Assembly (NCBI GenBank): GCA_004562395.1
Contig: SFQY01000030.1
Span: 1-21,952 of the forward strand
Length of the DNA stretch: 21,952 nucleotides
Origin: a bacterium
Lineage (GTDB): Bacteria > Bacillota > Clostridia > Oscillospirales > Oscillospiraceae
Reading direction: 5' to 3'
In this document: positions 1 through 7,214 of the stretch, piece by piece
How positions within the stretch are numbered: position 1 is the first letter of the stretch
How the letters are laid out: every line of letters starts with the position of its first letter
Program-made: the position numbers and the translations under genes
The notes under the pieces: model-generated
Database searches by the model: none
Told to the model about the DNA's origin: nothing
The model's input: the letters and a program-made list of their open reading frames with translations, nothing else

Positions 1-30
1 AGGTTTTTCACACTTTCTTTATCCTACTTT

Positions 31-59
31 TTGCACTATTTGTCATCTTTTTTTGTTAT
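31..59 (+). promoter_or_regulatory. weak candidate promoter upstream of ilvB
   Basis: TTGCAC (31-36) and TGTTAT (54-59) are separated by 17 bases in an AT-rich stretch. Each box matches the sigma-A consensus only partly (3/6 and 4/6), so this is tentative. A transcript from here would carry the whole inverted-repeat element at 90-278 in its leader. Confidence 0.25.
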
Positions 60-89
60 TTTTTCCTATTTCAACTATTGATTCGCATC

Positions 90-278
90 CGGGGGGAAGC
101 TGTCAGGCGAAGCCTGACTGATGAGGAACGGCGAAATGTACCAAATTTGCAGGCAGTTCGAAAAAAAGGTACAATGGAAAAGGCCGTCAATTTTGATTGG
201 ACTGCATTCCACATCCAAGATGTCGCCGTTCCTCATCCGTCCCGGCTTACGCCGGGCCACCTTCCCCCCGGGGGAAGG
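90..278. repeat. inverted-repeat palindromic element (family B) in the ilvB leader
   Basis: The left arm (90-137) and right arm (220-270) are inverted copies. Both share a CGGGGGGAAG/CTTCCCCCCG end and a GATGAGGAACGGCGA/TCGCCGTTCCTCAT inner end. Each arm contains its own hairpin, and the hairpins differ: GTCAGGC-GAA-GCCTGAC at 102-118 and CCCGGC-TTAC-GCCGGG at 241-256. A further palindrome, CCTTCCCCC-C-GGGGGAAGG, spans 260-278. Conserved flanks around variable palindromes suggest a MITE-like or REP-like element rather than a gene-specific attenuator. Together with the AT-rich first 89 bases it accounts for most of the gene-free 1-353 stretch. No T-box motif was seen there. Confidence 0.75.
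147..175 (+). promoter_or_regulatory. candidate promoter inside the family B element
   Basis: TTGCAG (147-152) and TACAAT (170-175) are spaced by exactly 17 bases and point towards ilvB. The -10 box matches 5/6 and the -35 box 3/6. It lies between the two arms of the inverted-repeat element, so the element itself could supply transcription to ilvBN. This is inference from spacing only. Confidence 0.35.
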
Positions 279-353
279 CATAGGTGCTGCCGCACCGGAG
301 AAGCTATTCCGCAAACCGGAACCGTTACCCAAAATGCAAGAAAGGATGATGAC

Positions 354-1427
354 ATGATACTTTCCGGCTCTGATATCATCGTGCGCACTCTGATCGAGCA
401 GGGCACCGATGTGGTCTTCGGCTACCCCGGCGGCCAGGTCATCAACATCTATGACTCCCTGTACAAATACCAGAGCGAGCTGAAGCATGTGCTGACTGCC
501 CATGAGCAGGGGGCCTCCCATGCCGCCGACGGCTATGCCCGGGCCACCGGCAAGGTGGGCGTGGTCATCGCCACCTCCGGCCCCGGCGCCACCAACCTGG
601 TCACCGGCATCGCCACGGCTTACATCGACTCCGTTCCCCTGGTAGCCATCACCGGCAACGTGCCCAACACCATCATCGGCACCGACGGCTTCCAGGAGAT
701 CGATATCACCGGTATCACCCTGCCCATTACCAAGCACAACTATTTCGTCGGTTCCATCGAGAATCTGGCGGATACCATCCGGGAAGCCTTCCGGTTGGCG
801 AAATCCGGCCGTCCCGGTCCCGTACTCATCGACGTGCCCAAGGATGTGCAGGTGGCCAAATATGACTACGAACCCCAGCCCCCTGTGGCAGCGGAGGAAG
901 CCCATCCGGCAAAGGACATCCGCATCCGGCAGGCGGCGGACTGCATCAACGCCGCCCAGCGTCCCTTCCTCTACTTCGGCGGCGGTCTGATCACCAGCAA
1001 CGCCCAGGAGGAACTGCTGCAGATGGCTAAGATCATCGACGCCCCCATGGGCTGCTCCCTGATGGGCATTTCCGGTGTTCCCACGGACGATCCCCGGTTC
1101 CTGGGAATGCAGGGTATGCACGGCCACTACGCCTGCTCCATGGCCATGCACCACGCCGACGTGATCATCGCCATGGGCGCCCGGTTCAATGACCGGGTCA
1201 CCGGCAACCGGGCCAAATTCGCCCGCACCGCCAAAATCGTCCACATTGACATCGACGGGGCGGAGCTGGGCAAGACGGTGCATCCTACCCACGGTCTCCG
1301 GGGCGACGTGAAGAAGACCCTTCAAAAGCTCCTGCCGCTGCTGAACCGGACGGAGCATCCCCAATGGCAGGCGGAGATCGCGAAGCTCCGGGAGGAGGAG
1401 CCAGCCTGGACAGCCGGGAGGGCATGA
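354..1427 (+). CDS. ilvB: acetolactate synthase large subunit, N-terminal part (frameshifted)
   Basis: Acetolactate synthase condenses two pyruvates, or pyruvate with 2-oxobutyrate, as the first common step of valine, leucine and isoleucine synthesis. It uses TPP, Mg2+ and FAD in the cytosol. This 357-residue piece holds the TPP-pyrimidine domain (about 1-165), with the catalytic Glu in AHEQGASHAADG (E51), the SGPGATN motif, and the middle domain to about 325. The ATG at 354 follows AAAGGATG. An in-frame extension back to 78 crosses a repeat element and is not homologous, so it was not used. The frame stops at 1427 after an unnatural tail (PAWTAGRA). The rest of the protein continues in another frame from about 1400. 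The joined gene, 354-2020, would give about 555 residues, the normal family length. Confidence 0.9.
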   Translation: MILSGSDIIVRTLIEQGTDVVFGYPGGQVINIYDSLYKYQSELKHVLTAHEQGASHAADGYARATGKVGVVIATSGPGATNLVTGIATAYIDSVPLVAITGNVPNTIIGTDGFQEIDITGITLPITKHNYFVGSIENLADTIREAFRLAKSGRPGPVLIDVPKDVQVAKYDYEPQPPVAAEEAHPAKDIRIRQAADCINAAQRPFLYFGGGLITSNAQEELLQMAKIIDAPMGCSLMGISGVPTDDPRFLGMQGMHGHYACSMAMHHADVIIAMGARFNDRVTGNRAKFARTAKIVHIDIDGAELGKTVHPTHGLRGDVKKTLQKLLPLLNRTEHPQWQAEIAKLREEEPAWTAGRA

Positions 1428-2020
1428 CGCCCCGCAACGTCATCACCGCCCTGAACCGCCACCTGGGCCCCAACACCCCCGTGGCCACCGACGTGGGCCA
1501 GCACCAGATGTGGGCCGCTCAGTACCTGAACCTGAAAAAAAGCCGCCGGTTTATCTCCAGCGGCGGCCTGGGTACCATGGGCTTCGGCATGGGCGCCGCC
1601 ATCGGCTCCGCCATGGGTACCGGCGAACGGTCCGTTCTGGTCACCGGCGACGGCAGCTTTGGCATGAACCTGAATGAAATGGCCACCGCCGTGGTCAACC
1701 GGGTGCCCATGGTGATCCTGCTGCTGAACAACGGCGTGCTGGGTATGGTCCGCCAATGGCAGACCCTGTTCTTTGACAAGCACTACTCCAACACCATGCT
1801 GACGGACCGTCAGACGGATTTCGTGAAGCTGGCTGAGGCCTTCGGCGCCAGAGCCAGCCGGGCCCTGACCCTGGAGGAGCTGGAACAGGCTCTGACCGAG
1901 GCCTTTGCCTGGGACGGCCCCTACCTCATTGACTGCGCCATCGACAAGGACGAGTTTGTTCTGCCCATGCTGCCCCCCGGCGGTTCCATGGATGATATTA
2001 TTGTAAGGATCGGAGACTGA
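1424..2020 (+). CDS. ilvB: acetolactate synthase large subunit, C-terminal part (frameshifted)
   Basis: This 198-residue piece is the C-terminal TPP-binding domain of the large subunit. GDGSFGMNLNE (from residue 75) and the LLLNNG motif at about 100-104 form the diphosphate/Mg2+ signature, and the C-terminus is complete. The ATG at 1424 overlaps the stop of the upstream piece (ATGA), with GGGAGG two to three bases upstream. Homologous-looking linker residues (SLDSREG) continue upstream of this ATG in the same frame. That points to a one-base loss around 1398-1402, plausibly CCC to CC after GAGGAGGAG. Either the gene is broken, the base is a sequencing or assembly error, or the enzyme is made as two coupled polypeptides split at a domain boundary. 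Confidence 0.85.
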   Translation: MTPRNVITALNRHLGPNTPVATDVGQHQMWAAQYLNLKKSRRFISSGGLGTMGFGMGAAIGSAMGTGERSVLVTGDGSFGMNLNEMATAVVNRVPMVILLLNNGVLGMVRQWQTLFFDKHYSNTMLTDRQTDFVKLAEAFGARASRALTLEELEQALTEAFAWDGPYLIDCAIDKDEFVLPMLPPGGSMDDIIVRIGD

Positions 2021-2021
2021 A

Positions 2022-2528
2022 ATGAAGAAATTTACCGTAGCGATTCTGGTCAATAACCAGTTCGGCGTCCTGAACCGGGTCACCAGCATGTTCCGCCGCC
2101 GTCAGTTCAATATCACCTCCCTGACCGTCAGTGAAACGGAATCCGAGGCCTTTTCCCGGATCACCGTCCAGTCCGAGGGCGACGAGGTAAAAAAAGAGCA
2201 GCTCATCAACCAGCTGTACAAGCTTCCCGACGTCTGCTCCGTGGCAGAGCTGGAGGAGCAGGACACCGTCAGCCGGGAGCTGCTGCTGATCAAGGTCCGC
2301 AACGATCCCGCGGTCCGGGGAGACATCCGCTCCGCCTCCGACGCCTACGAGGGCAAGGTGGTGGACTACACCAAGGAGTCCATCATGATCCAGATGGTGG
2401 GCGACAGCCGCAAGATCGACAACTTCATCAATCTGATGCGGGACTTTGAGATCCTGGAGATCTGCCGCACCGGCATCGTCACCTTACAGCGGGGCAGCAC
2501 CACCATCCGCCGGGTGACAAACCTGTAA
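2022..2528 (+). CDS. ilvN: acetolactate synthase small (regulatory) subunit
   Basis: This is the regulatory subunit that activates the IlvB catalytic subunit and confers valine feedback inhibition. The 168-residue product has an N-terminal ACT domain (about residues 3-76, starting KKFTVAILVNNQFGVLNRV) and the C-terminal ALS small-subunit domain (about 85-160, with RELLLIKV and GKVVDYT). Length is typical. The ATG at 2022 lies one base after the ilvB stop, with TAAGGATCGGAG as the ribosome site, so it is cotranscribed with and probably translationally coupled to ilvB. Nothing in it looks damaged, which argues that the pathway is still used despite the ilvB frameshift. Confidence 0.96.
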   Translation: MKKFTVAILVNNQFGVLNRVTSMFRRRQFNITSLTVSETESEAFSRITVQSEGDEVKKEQLINQLYKLPDVCSVAELEEQDTVSRELLLIKVRNDPAVRGDIRSASDAYEGKVVDYTKESIMIQMVGDSRKIDNFINLMRDFEILEICRTGIVTLQRGSTTIRRVTNL

Positions 2529-2592
2529 TTCCAAAATTCTTTGTAACCGTTCCGTTGTGCCTGAAATGATTGGATAAAGAACCGTTCCGCAC

Positions 2593-2748
2593 TGCACCAA
2601 CCGTAGGGCGGGGTCATGACCCCGCCGACCAACTTGACGAACTGCCTGGGTCCATTGGATGCGTTATGTTTGGTCCATGCATCTGACCGAACATGTGTGT
2701 CAACCCGGTGCTTCGGCGGGGTCATGACCCCGCCCTACGATAGGTGCA
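2593..2748. repeat. palindromic inverted-repeat element (family A, copy 1) between ilvN and ilvC
   Basis: Terminal arms at 2593-2627 and 2714-2748 are inverted copies of 35 bases, differing at only a few positions near the outer end. Each arm contains the same perfect palindrome, CGGGGTCATGACCCCG, next to GTAGGG. The 86-base interior shows no gene. The outer end, TGCACC..(C/T)CGTAGGGCGGGG, matches copy 3 at 7851-7981. The element occupies about half of the ilvN-ilvC gap and could fold into a large cruciform or RNA hairpin that affects readthrough. Confidence 0.85.
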
Positions 2749-2827
2749 GACACAAACGGTCCTTTCTCCCTCGTCTTCCGGCCACGGCGGAATGGTTACG
2801 ATATTTCTAAAAAAGGAGAAATCAATT

Positions 2828-3844
2828 ATGAACCGTATTTTCTACCAGCAGGACTGCGATCTGCAGAAGCTCTCCGGCAAGACTGTGGCCATCATCGGCT
2901 ACGGCTCCCAGGGTCATGCCCATGCCCTGAACCTGAAGGACAGCGGCGTCAACGTCATTGTGGGATTGTACCAGGGCTCCAAGAGCTGGGCTAAGGCTGA
3001 GGCCCAGGGTCTGACCGTCATGACCGCCGCCGACGCCGCCAAGGCCGCCGACATCATCATGATCCTGATCAACGATGAGAAGCAGGCCGCCCTGTATAAG
3101 GAGAGCATCGAGCCCAACCTGACCGAGGGCAAGACCCTGGCCTTCGCCCATGGCTTCAACATCCACTTTGGCTGCATCAAGCCCCCCAAGAACGTCAACG
3201 TCATCATGATCGCCCCCAAGGGCCCCGGCCACACCGTCCGCAGCGAGTACCAGGCCGGCAAGGGCGTGCCCTGCCTGATTGCCGTGGAGCAGGACGCTAC
3301 CGGCGACGCCTGGGACATCGGCCTTGCCTACGCTCTGGGCATCGGCGGCGCCCGGGCCGGCGTGCTGGAAACCACCTTCCGCACCGAGACCGAGACCGAC
3401 CTGTTCGGTGAGCAGGCCGTGCTGTGCGGCGGCGTCTGCGCTCTGATGCAGGCGGGCTTCGAAACTCTGGTGGAGGCCGGCTACGACCCCCGGAACGCCT
3501 ACTTCGAGTGCATCCATGAGATGAAGCTCATCGTGGACCTGATCTATCAGTCCGGCTTCAGCGGCATGCGCTACTCCATCTCCAACACCGCCGAGTACGG
3601 CGACTACATCACCGGTCCCAAGATCATCACCGAGGAGACCAAGAAGACCATGAAGAAGATCCTGGCCGACATCCAGGACGGCTCCTTCGCCAAGGACTTC
3701 CTGCTGGATATGTCCTCCGCCGGTGCCCAGGTCCACTTCAACGCCATGCGCAAGAAGGCCGCCGAGCATCCCTCCGAGATCGTGGGTCAGGAGATCCGCA
3801 AGCTCTACAGCTGGAGCGACGAGGACAAGCTGATCAACAACTGA
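2828..3844 (+). CDS. ilvC: ketol-acid reductoisomerase (class I)
   Basis: KARI isomerises and reduces 2-acetolactate or 2-aceto-2-hydroxybutyrate to the dihydroxy acid, using NAD(P)H and Mg2+, in the second step of branched-chain synthesis. The 338-residue protein is the short class I form. The Rossmann motif GYGSQGHAHALNL starts at residue 24. The cofactor-selecting loop is GLYQGSKSWAKA (46-57), with serines that usually face the 2'-phosphate of NADPH. The knotted C-terminal domain has metal ligands in ETETDLFGEQ (D191, E195). The ATG at 2828 follows AAAAAAGGAG, and an upstream extension to 2744 is repeat-derived and non-homologous. A strong terminator follows at 3855. Confidence 0.97.
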   Translation: MNRIFYQQDCDLQKLSGKTVAIIGYGSQGHAHALNLKDSGVNVIVGLYQGSKSWAKAEAQGLTVMTAADAAKAADIIMILINDEKQAALYKESIEPNLTEGKTLAFAHGFNIHFGCIKPPKNVNVIMIAPKGPGHTVRSEYQAGKGVPCLIAVEQDATGDAWDIGLAYALGIGGARAGVLETTFRTETETDLFGEQAVLCGGVCALMQAGFETLVEAGYDPRNAYFECIHEMKLIVDLIYQSGFSGMRYSISNTAEYGDYITGPKIITEETKKTMKKILADIQDGSFAKDFLLDMSSAGAQVHFNAMRKKAAEHPSEIVGQEIRKLYSWSDEDKLINN

Positions 3845-3854
3845 TTTTCCGCCG

Positions 3855-3886
3855 CAGGGGAGGGTCCGACGCCCCTCCCCTGTTTT
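3855..3886 (+). terminator. rho-independent terminator after ilvC
   Basis: CAGGGGAGGG (3855-3864) pairs perfectly with CCCTCCCCTG (3873-3882) across an 8-base loop and is followed by TTTT. It begins 10 bases after the ilvC stop. ilvD therefore probably needs readthrough or its own promoter, although no clear promoter was seen before ilvD. Confidence 0.75.
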
Positions 3887-3907
3887 CCTTTCCGCCGCGG
3901 ATACTCC

Positions 3908-4071
3908 CGCGTAGGGGCGACCCTTGCGGTCGCCCGGCGGTATTGGTTCCGTTTTCCGACCGGTTTCGGCGAATCCGAAATTGCCCCAAAAAGCGGAGTA
4001 CGCATTCGCCCAGGGACATGCGTAAACGATAGCCTGTACCGCCGGGCGACCGCAAGGGTCGCCCCTACGCG
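3908..4071. repeat. palindromic inverted-repeat element (family A, copy 2) between ilvC and ilvD
   Basis: The arms at 3908-3942 and 4037-4071 are perfect 35-base inverted repeats. Each arm contains GTAGGGGCGACC-CTTGC-GGTCGCC, itself a hairpin. It shares the GTAGGG(G)CG...CGCC frame with copies 1 and 3, but the palindrome core differs and both arms carry the same variant. The interior of about 94 bases shows no gene. Together with the terminator it fills the ilvC-ilvD gap. Confidence 0.85.
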
Positions 4072-4113
4072 TACTGCTGCGGCACCATTTTACAAAGAAA
4101 GCAGGAATGCGTT

Positions 4114-5772
4114 ATGATCAAAGATACCATCGTCAATGGCCCTCAGAATGCTCCCCACCGGAGCCTGTACCACGCTCTGGGTCTGACCAAGGAGGAGCAG
4201 CAACGGCCCCTCATCGGCATCGTCAGCTCCCACAATGAGATCGTCCCCGGCCACATGAACCTGGACAAGATCGTGGAGGCCGTGAAGCTGGGTGTGGCCA
4301 TGGCCGGCGGCACTCCCATTGTCTTCCCCGCCATCGCGGTCTGCGACGGCATCGCCATGGGCCACGAGGGCATGAAGTATTCCCTGGTGACCCGGGACCT
4401 GATCGCCGACTCCACCGAGGCCATGGTCAAGGCCCACGGCTTCGACGGTCTGGTCATGGTGCCCAACTGTGACAAGAACGTGCCGGGGCTGCTGATGGCT
4501 GCGGCCAGAGTGAATATCCCCACCATCTTCGTCAGCGGCGGCCCCATGCTGGCAGGACGGGTCAACGGCAAGAAGACCAGCCTGTCCAGCATGTTTGAAG
4601 CCGTGGGCGCATTCTCCGCCGGAAAAATGGACGAAGCCCAGCTCACCGTCTGCGAGGAGAACACCTGCCCCACCTGCGGCTCCTGCTCCGGTATGTATAC
4701 CGCCAACTCCATGAACTGCCTGACGGAGGTCCTGGGCATGGGCCTGCGGGGCAACGGCACCATTCCCGCCGTGTACTCCGCCCGGATCGAGCTGGCCAAG
4801 CACGCAGGTATGCAGGTCATGGAGCTGGTCCGGAAGAACATCCGTCCCAGAGACATCATGACTGCCGCCGCCATCCGCAACGCCCTGACTGCCGACATGG
4901 CCCTGGGCTGCTCCACCAACTCCATGCTCCATCTGCCCGCCATCGCCAATGAGTGTGGTGTGGACTTCAATCTGGACATGGCCAACGAGATCAGCGCCGT
5001 GACCCCCAACCTGTGCCACCTGGCCCCCGCCGGCCCCACCTACATGGAGGACCTGAACGAAGCCGGCGGTGTCTACGCGGTGCTGAAGGAGCTGACCAAG
5101 CTGAACCTGCTGGACACCTCCGTGATGACCGTCACCGGCAAAACCCTGGGCGAGAACATTGCCACCGCCGTGAATCGGGACCCCTCCGTCATCCGCACGG
5201 TGGAGAATCCCTACTCCCCCACCGGCGGCATTGCGGTGCTCCGAGGCAACCTTGCCGCCGAGGGCAGCGTGGTAAAACGCTCCGCGGTCCTGCCGGAGAT
5301 GCTGGTCCACGAAGGCCCCGCCCGGGTCTTTGAGTGCGAAGAGGACGCCCAGGCAGCCATCAACGCCGGGAAGATCCAGCCCGGCGATGTGGTGGTCATC
5401 CGCTACGAAGGCCCCAAGGGCGGCCCTGGTATGCGGGAAATGCTGAATCCCACCTCCGCCATCATGGGCATGGGCCTGGGCAACTCCGTGGCCCTGATCA
5501 CCGACGGACGGTTCTCCGGAGCCACCCGGGGCGCCTGCATCGGCCATGTATCCCCCGAGGCTGCCTCCGGCGGCGTCATCGGCGTGGTGAAGGACGGGGA
5601 CATCATTTCCATTGACATTCCCAACAACTCTCTGGAGCTGAAAATTTCCGACCAGGAGCTGGCTGAGCGTATGGCCTCCTTCGTTCCCAAAAAGAAGGAG
5701 CTGTCCGGCTATCTGAAGCGGTACGCCGCCCTGGTCTCCAGCGGCGCGAAGGGTGCGATCCTGAACGTATGA
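4114..5772 (+). CDS. ilvD: dihydroxy-acid dehydratase
   Basis: IlvD dehydrates 2,3-dihydroxy-isovalerate or -methylvalerate to the 2-oxo acid, the third step of valine and isoleucine synthesis. The 552-residue length is typical. Cluster-binding cysteines are visible in NCDKN (C119) and CPTCGSCSGMYTANSMN (about 185-201). The NEIVPGH segment (41-47) has Gly where [2Fe-2S] homologues have a Cys. By family knowledge this suggests the oxygen-sensitive [4Fe-4S] type, in line with an anaerobe. VCDGIAMGHEGM and the C-terminal TDGRFSGATRG motif are intact. The ATG at 4114 follows GCAGGA. Its stop overlaps the start of the next gene by ATGA. Confidence 0.97.
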   Translation: MIKDTIVNGPQNAPHRSLYHALGLTKEEQQRPLIGIVSSHNEIVPGHMNLDKIVEAVKLGVAMAGGTPIVFPAIAVCDGIAMGHEGMKYSLVTRDLIADSTEAMVKAHGFDGLVMVPNCDKNVPGLLMAAARVNIPTIFVSGGPMLAGRVNGKKTSLSSMFEAVGAFSAGKMDEAQLTVCEENTCPTCGSCSGMYTANSMNCLTEVLGMGLRGNGTIPAVYSARIELAKHAGMQVMELVRKNIRPRDIMTAAAIRNALTADMALGCSTNSMLHLPAIANECGVDFNLDMANEISAVTPNLCHLAPAGPTYMEDLNEAGGVYAVLKELTKLNLLDTSVMTVTGKTLGENIATAVNRDPSVIRTVENPYSPTGGIAVLRGNLAAEGSVVKRSAVLPEMLVHEGPARVFECEEDAQAAINAGKIQPGDVVVIRYEGPKGGPGMREMLNPTSAIMGMGLGNSVALITDGRFSGATRGACIGHVSPEAASGGVIGVVKDGDIISIDIPNNSLELKISDQELAERMASFVPKKKELSGYLKRYAALVSSGAKGAILNV

Positions 5773-6971
5773 GATCCAAAGAATTATCTGAACTGAATAT
5801 CCGCCTCCGCTCCCTGGCGATTTTCCGGGCGCTGCTGGAGGATCCGGTGATCACCGCCCTGTGCGGCTACCTGGACAGCCTGGAGGGGGACTCCACCGCC
5901 GAAGCGGTCTCCCGGTACGCCGGGTTCGTCGCCTGCCTCTACGGCACGGGAAAGCGGACCTTGGCGGGATACCTGCAGAGCATCGTCACCAACGACGAAA
6001 ACGCCTATATCCGCATGATCGGTCAGGGTGCGGAGCCCTGGCCGGAAATGGAGACTGACGTCCGTTCCGAGCTGGACATTCTCCAGGCCGTGGCCGACCT
6101 GACCCCGGAATCCCTGCGTCAGGGCCTTCCCTGGGACGGGTATCTTCCCGGCTTCGCGGTGAAGCAGCTGAATCTGCCGGAGAGCTACCGGGAGCGCTGC
6201 GCCAACATCCACCGGCTGGGCTACGGCATGTACGCCAAGCACATCATGTTCTATGTGGGCGAGGACAACCGGATCGTTCCCGTCCACAACCCGGATCAGA
6301 TCCGGCTGTCCTCCCTCATCGACTACAAGCGGGAGCAGCAGATCATCCTGGACAACACCCTGGCGCTGCTCTCGGGCAAGCCCGCCGCCAACATCCTGCT
6401 CACCGGCGATGCCGGAACCGGCAAATCCTCCACCGTCAAGGCGGTGGTCAATGAGCTCCACCACAAGGGCCTGCGGATCCTGGAGGTCCGGAAGGAGCAG
6501 CTCCACGCCATTCCCGCCATCCTGGACGAGCTGAACGGAAATCCGCTGAAATTCATCCTGTTCATCGACGATCTGTCCTTCCAGAAGGACGACGACAATT
6601 TCAGCGCCCTGAAGGCGATTCTGGAGGGCAGCGTCTCGGCAAAGTCCAAAAACGTGGTGATCTACGCCACCTCCAACCGCCGCCACCTAGTAAAGGAGAG
6701 CTTCTCCGGCCGGGACGGGGACGATGTCCACCGCAACGACACCATGCAGGAGATCCTTTCCCTGTCGGAACGGTTCGGCATTCAGATCACCTTCCAGAAG
6801 CCGGACAAGAAGACCTATCTCGGCATTGTCCACCACCTGGCAAAGGAAAAGGGCATCGCCATGGAGGAAAGCGAGCTGGACGCCCTGGCAGAGCGCTATG
6901 CTCTGGGCCGGGGAGGCCGCAGTGCCCGGGCCGCCACCCAGTTCGTGGACGGCCTGCTGGCAAAGCAGTAA
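5769..6971 (+). CDS. DUF815-family AAA+ ATP-binding protein
   Basis: The 400-residue protein has an N-terminal helical region (1-190), then an AAA+ module. Walker A is TGDAGTGKSS (212-221), Walker B FILFIDDLSF (262-271), the sensor-1 region YATSNRRHL (299-307), and an arginine-rich GRGGRSARAA segment near the C-terminus. This architecture matches DUF815, a widespread P-loop family of unknown role in Firmicutes. No membrane segments are seen. The ATG at 5769 overlaps the ilvD stop as ATGA, so the two are translationally coupled. The substrate is unknown. A link to IlvD, such as a chaperone or quality-control role, is only suggested by the coupling and could simply be operon convenience. Confidence 0.9.
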   Translation: MRSKELSELNIRLRSLAIFRALLEDPVITALCGYLDSLEGDSTAEAVSRYAGFVACLYGTGKRTLAGYLQSIVTNDENAYIRMIGQGAEPWPEMETDVRSELDILQAVADLTPESLRQGLPWDGYLPGFAVKQLNLPESYRERCANIHRLGYGMYAKHIMFYVGEDNRIVPVHNPDQIRLSSLIDYKREQQIILDNTLALLSGKPAANILLTGDAGTGKSSTVKAVVNELHHKGLRILEVRKEQLHAIPAILDELNGNPLKFILFIDDLSFQKDDDNFSALKAILEGSVSAKSKNVVIYATSNRRHLVKESFSGRDGDDVHRNDTMQEILSLSERFGIQITFQKPDKKTYLGIVHHLAKEKGIAMEESELDALAERYALGRGGRSARAATQFVDGLLAKQ

Positions 6972-6980
6972 TTTTCAAGG

Positions 6981-7148
6981 GGCTGTCTCACTAAAGTCAA
7001 AGAACACAAATGAAAGAACTGTCATTGCGAACCAGTGACCGCAGTCACTGGTGTGGCAATCCGTATCCCCCTTGAAATGTTCAGATTACTGGCATTTAGT
7101 TTTTCTCCTTTGTGCTATTTGACGAAACCTTTCCTTAGTGAGACAGCC
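6981..7148. repeat. inverted-repeat element (family C) with an inner palindrome
   Basis: The ends GGCTGTCTCACTAA (6981-6994) and TTAGTGAGACAGCC (7135-7148) are perfect inverted repeats. Imperfect similarity continues inwards for roughly 50 bases. The middle holds a compound hairpin, ATTGC-GA-ACCAGTGAC-CGCA-GTCACTGGT-GTG-GCAAT (about 7024-7056), flanked by a CCGTATCCCCC-like stretch. It lies between the DUF815 gene and the nitroreductase promoter. It resembles a MITE with a second repeat family nested inside. No transposase or clear target duplication was seen. Confidence 0.75.
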
Positions 7149-7160
7149 TCTTTTCCGCAG

Positions 7161-7189
7161 TTGACGGGAAACACATCCGATGGTATCAT
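7161..7189 (+). promoter_or_regulatory. sigma-A promoter of the nitroreductase gene
   Basis: TTGACG (7161-7166) and TATCAT (7184-7189) match the consensus at 5/6 each with the ideal 17-base spacer. The promoter sits just after the family C element and about 25 bases before the start codon of the nitroreductase, giving a very short leader. Confidence 0.75.
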
Positions 7190-7214
7190 AAAAAGCAAAA
7201 AGGAGGCATTGAAT

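Noticed and set aside
121..357. 78-residue open frame ending ATGA on the ilvB start, as a possible leader peptide
   Set aside because: It runs through the family B repeat, has no run of Ile, Leu or Val codons, and no convincing ribosome site. The overlap is probably accidental.
1390..1430. Programmed -1 ribosomal frameshifting to make full-length IlvB
   Set aside because: No X-XXY-YYZ slippery heptamer and no clear downstream pseudoknot at the switch point. A missing base explains the sequence more simply.
4090..5547. Long minus-strand open frames antisense to ilvD, ilvC, greA-lysS (10310-12592) and others
   Set aside because: They mirror the strongly biased third-position GC of real genes, have His/Gly/Val-rich compositions and lack ribosome sites.
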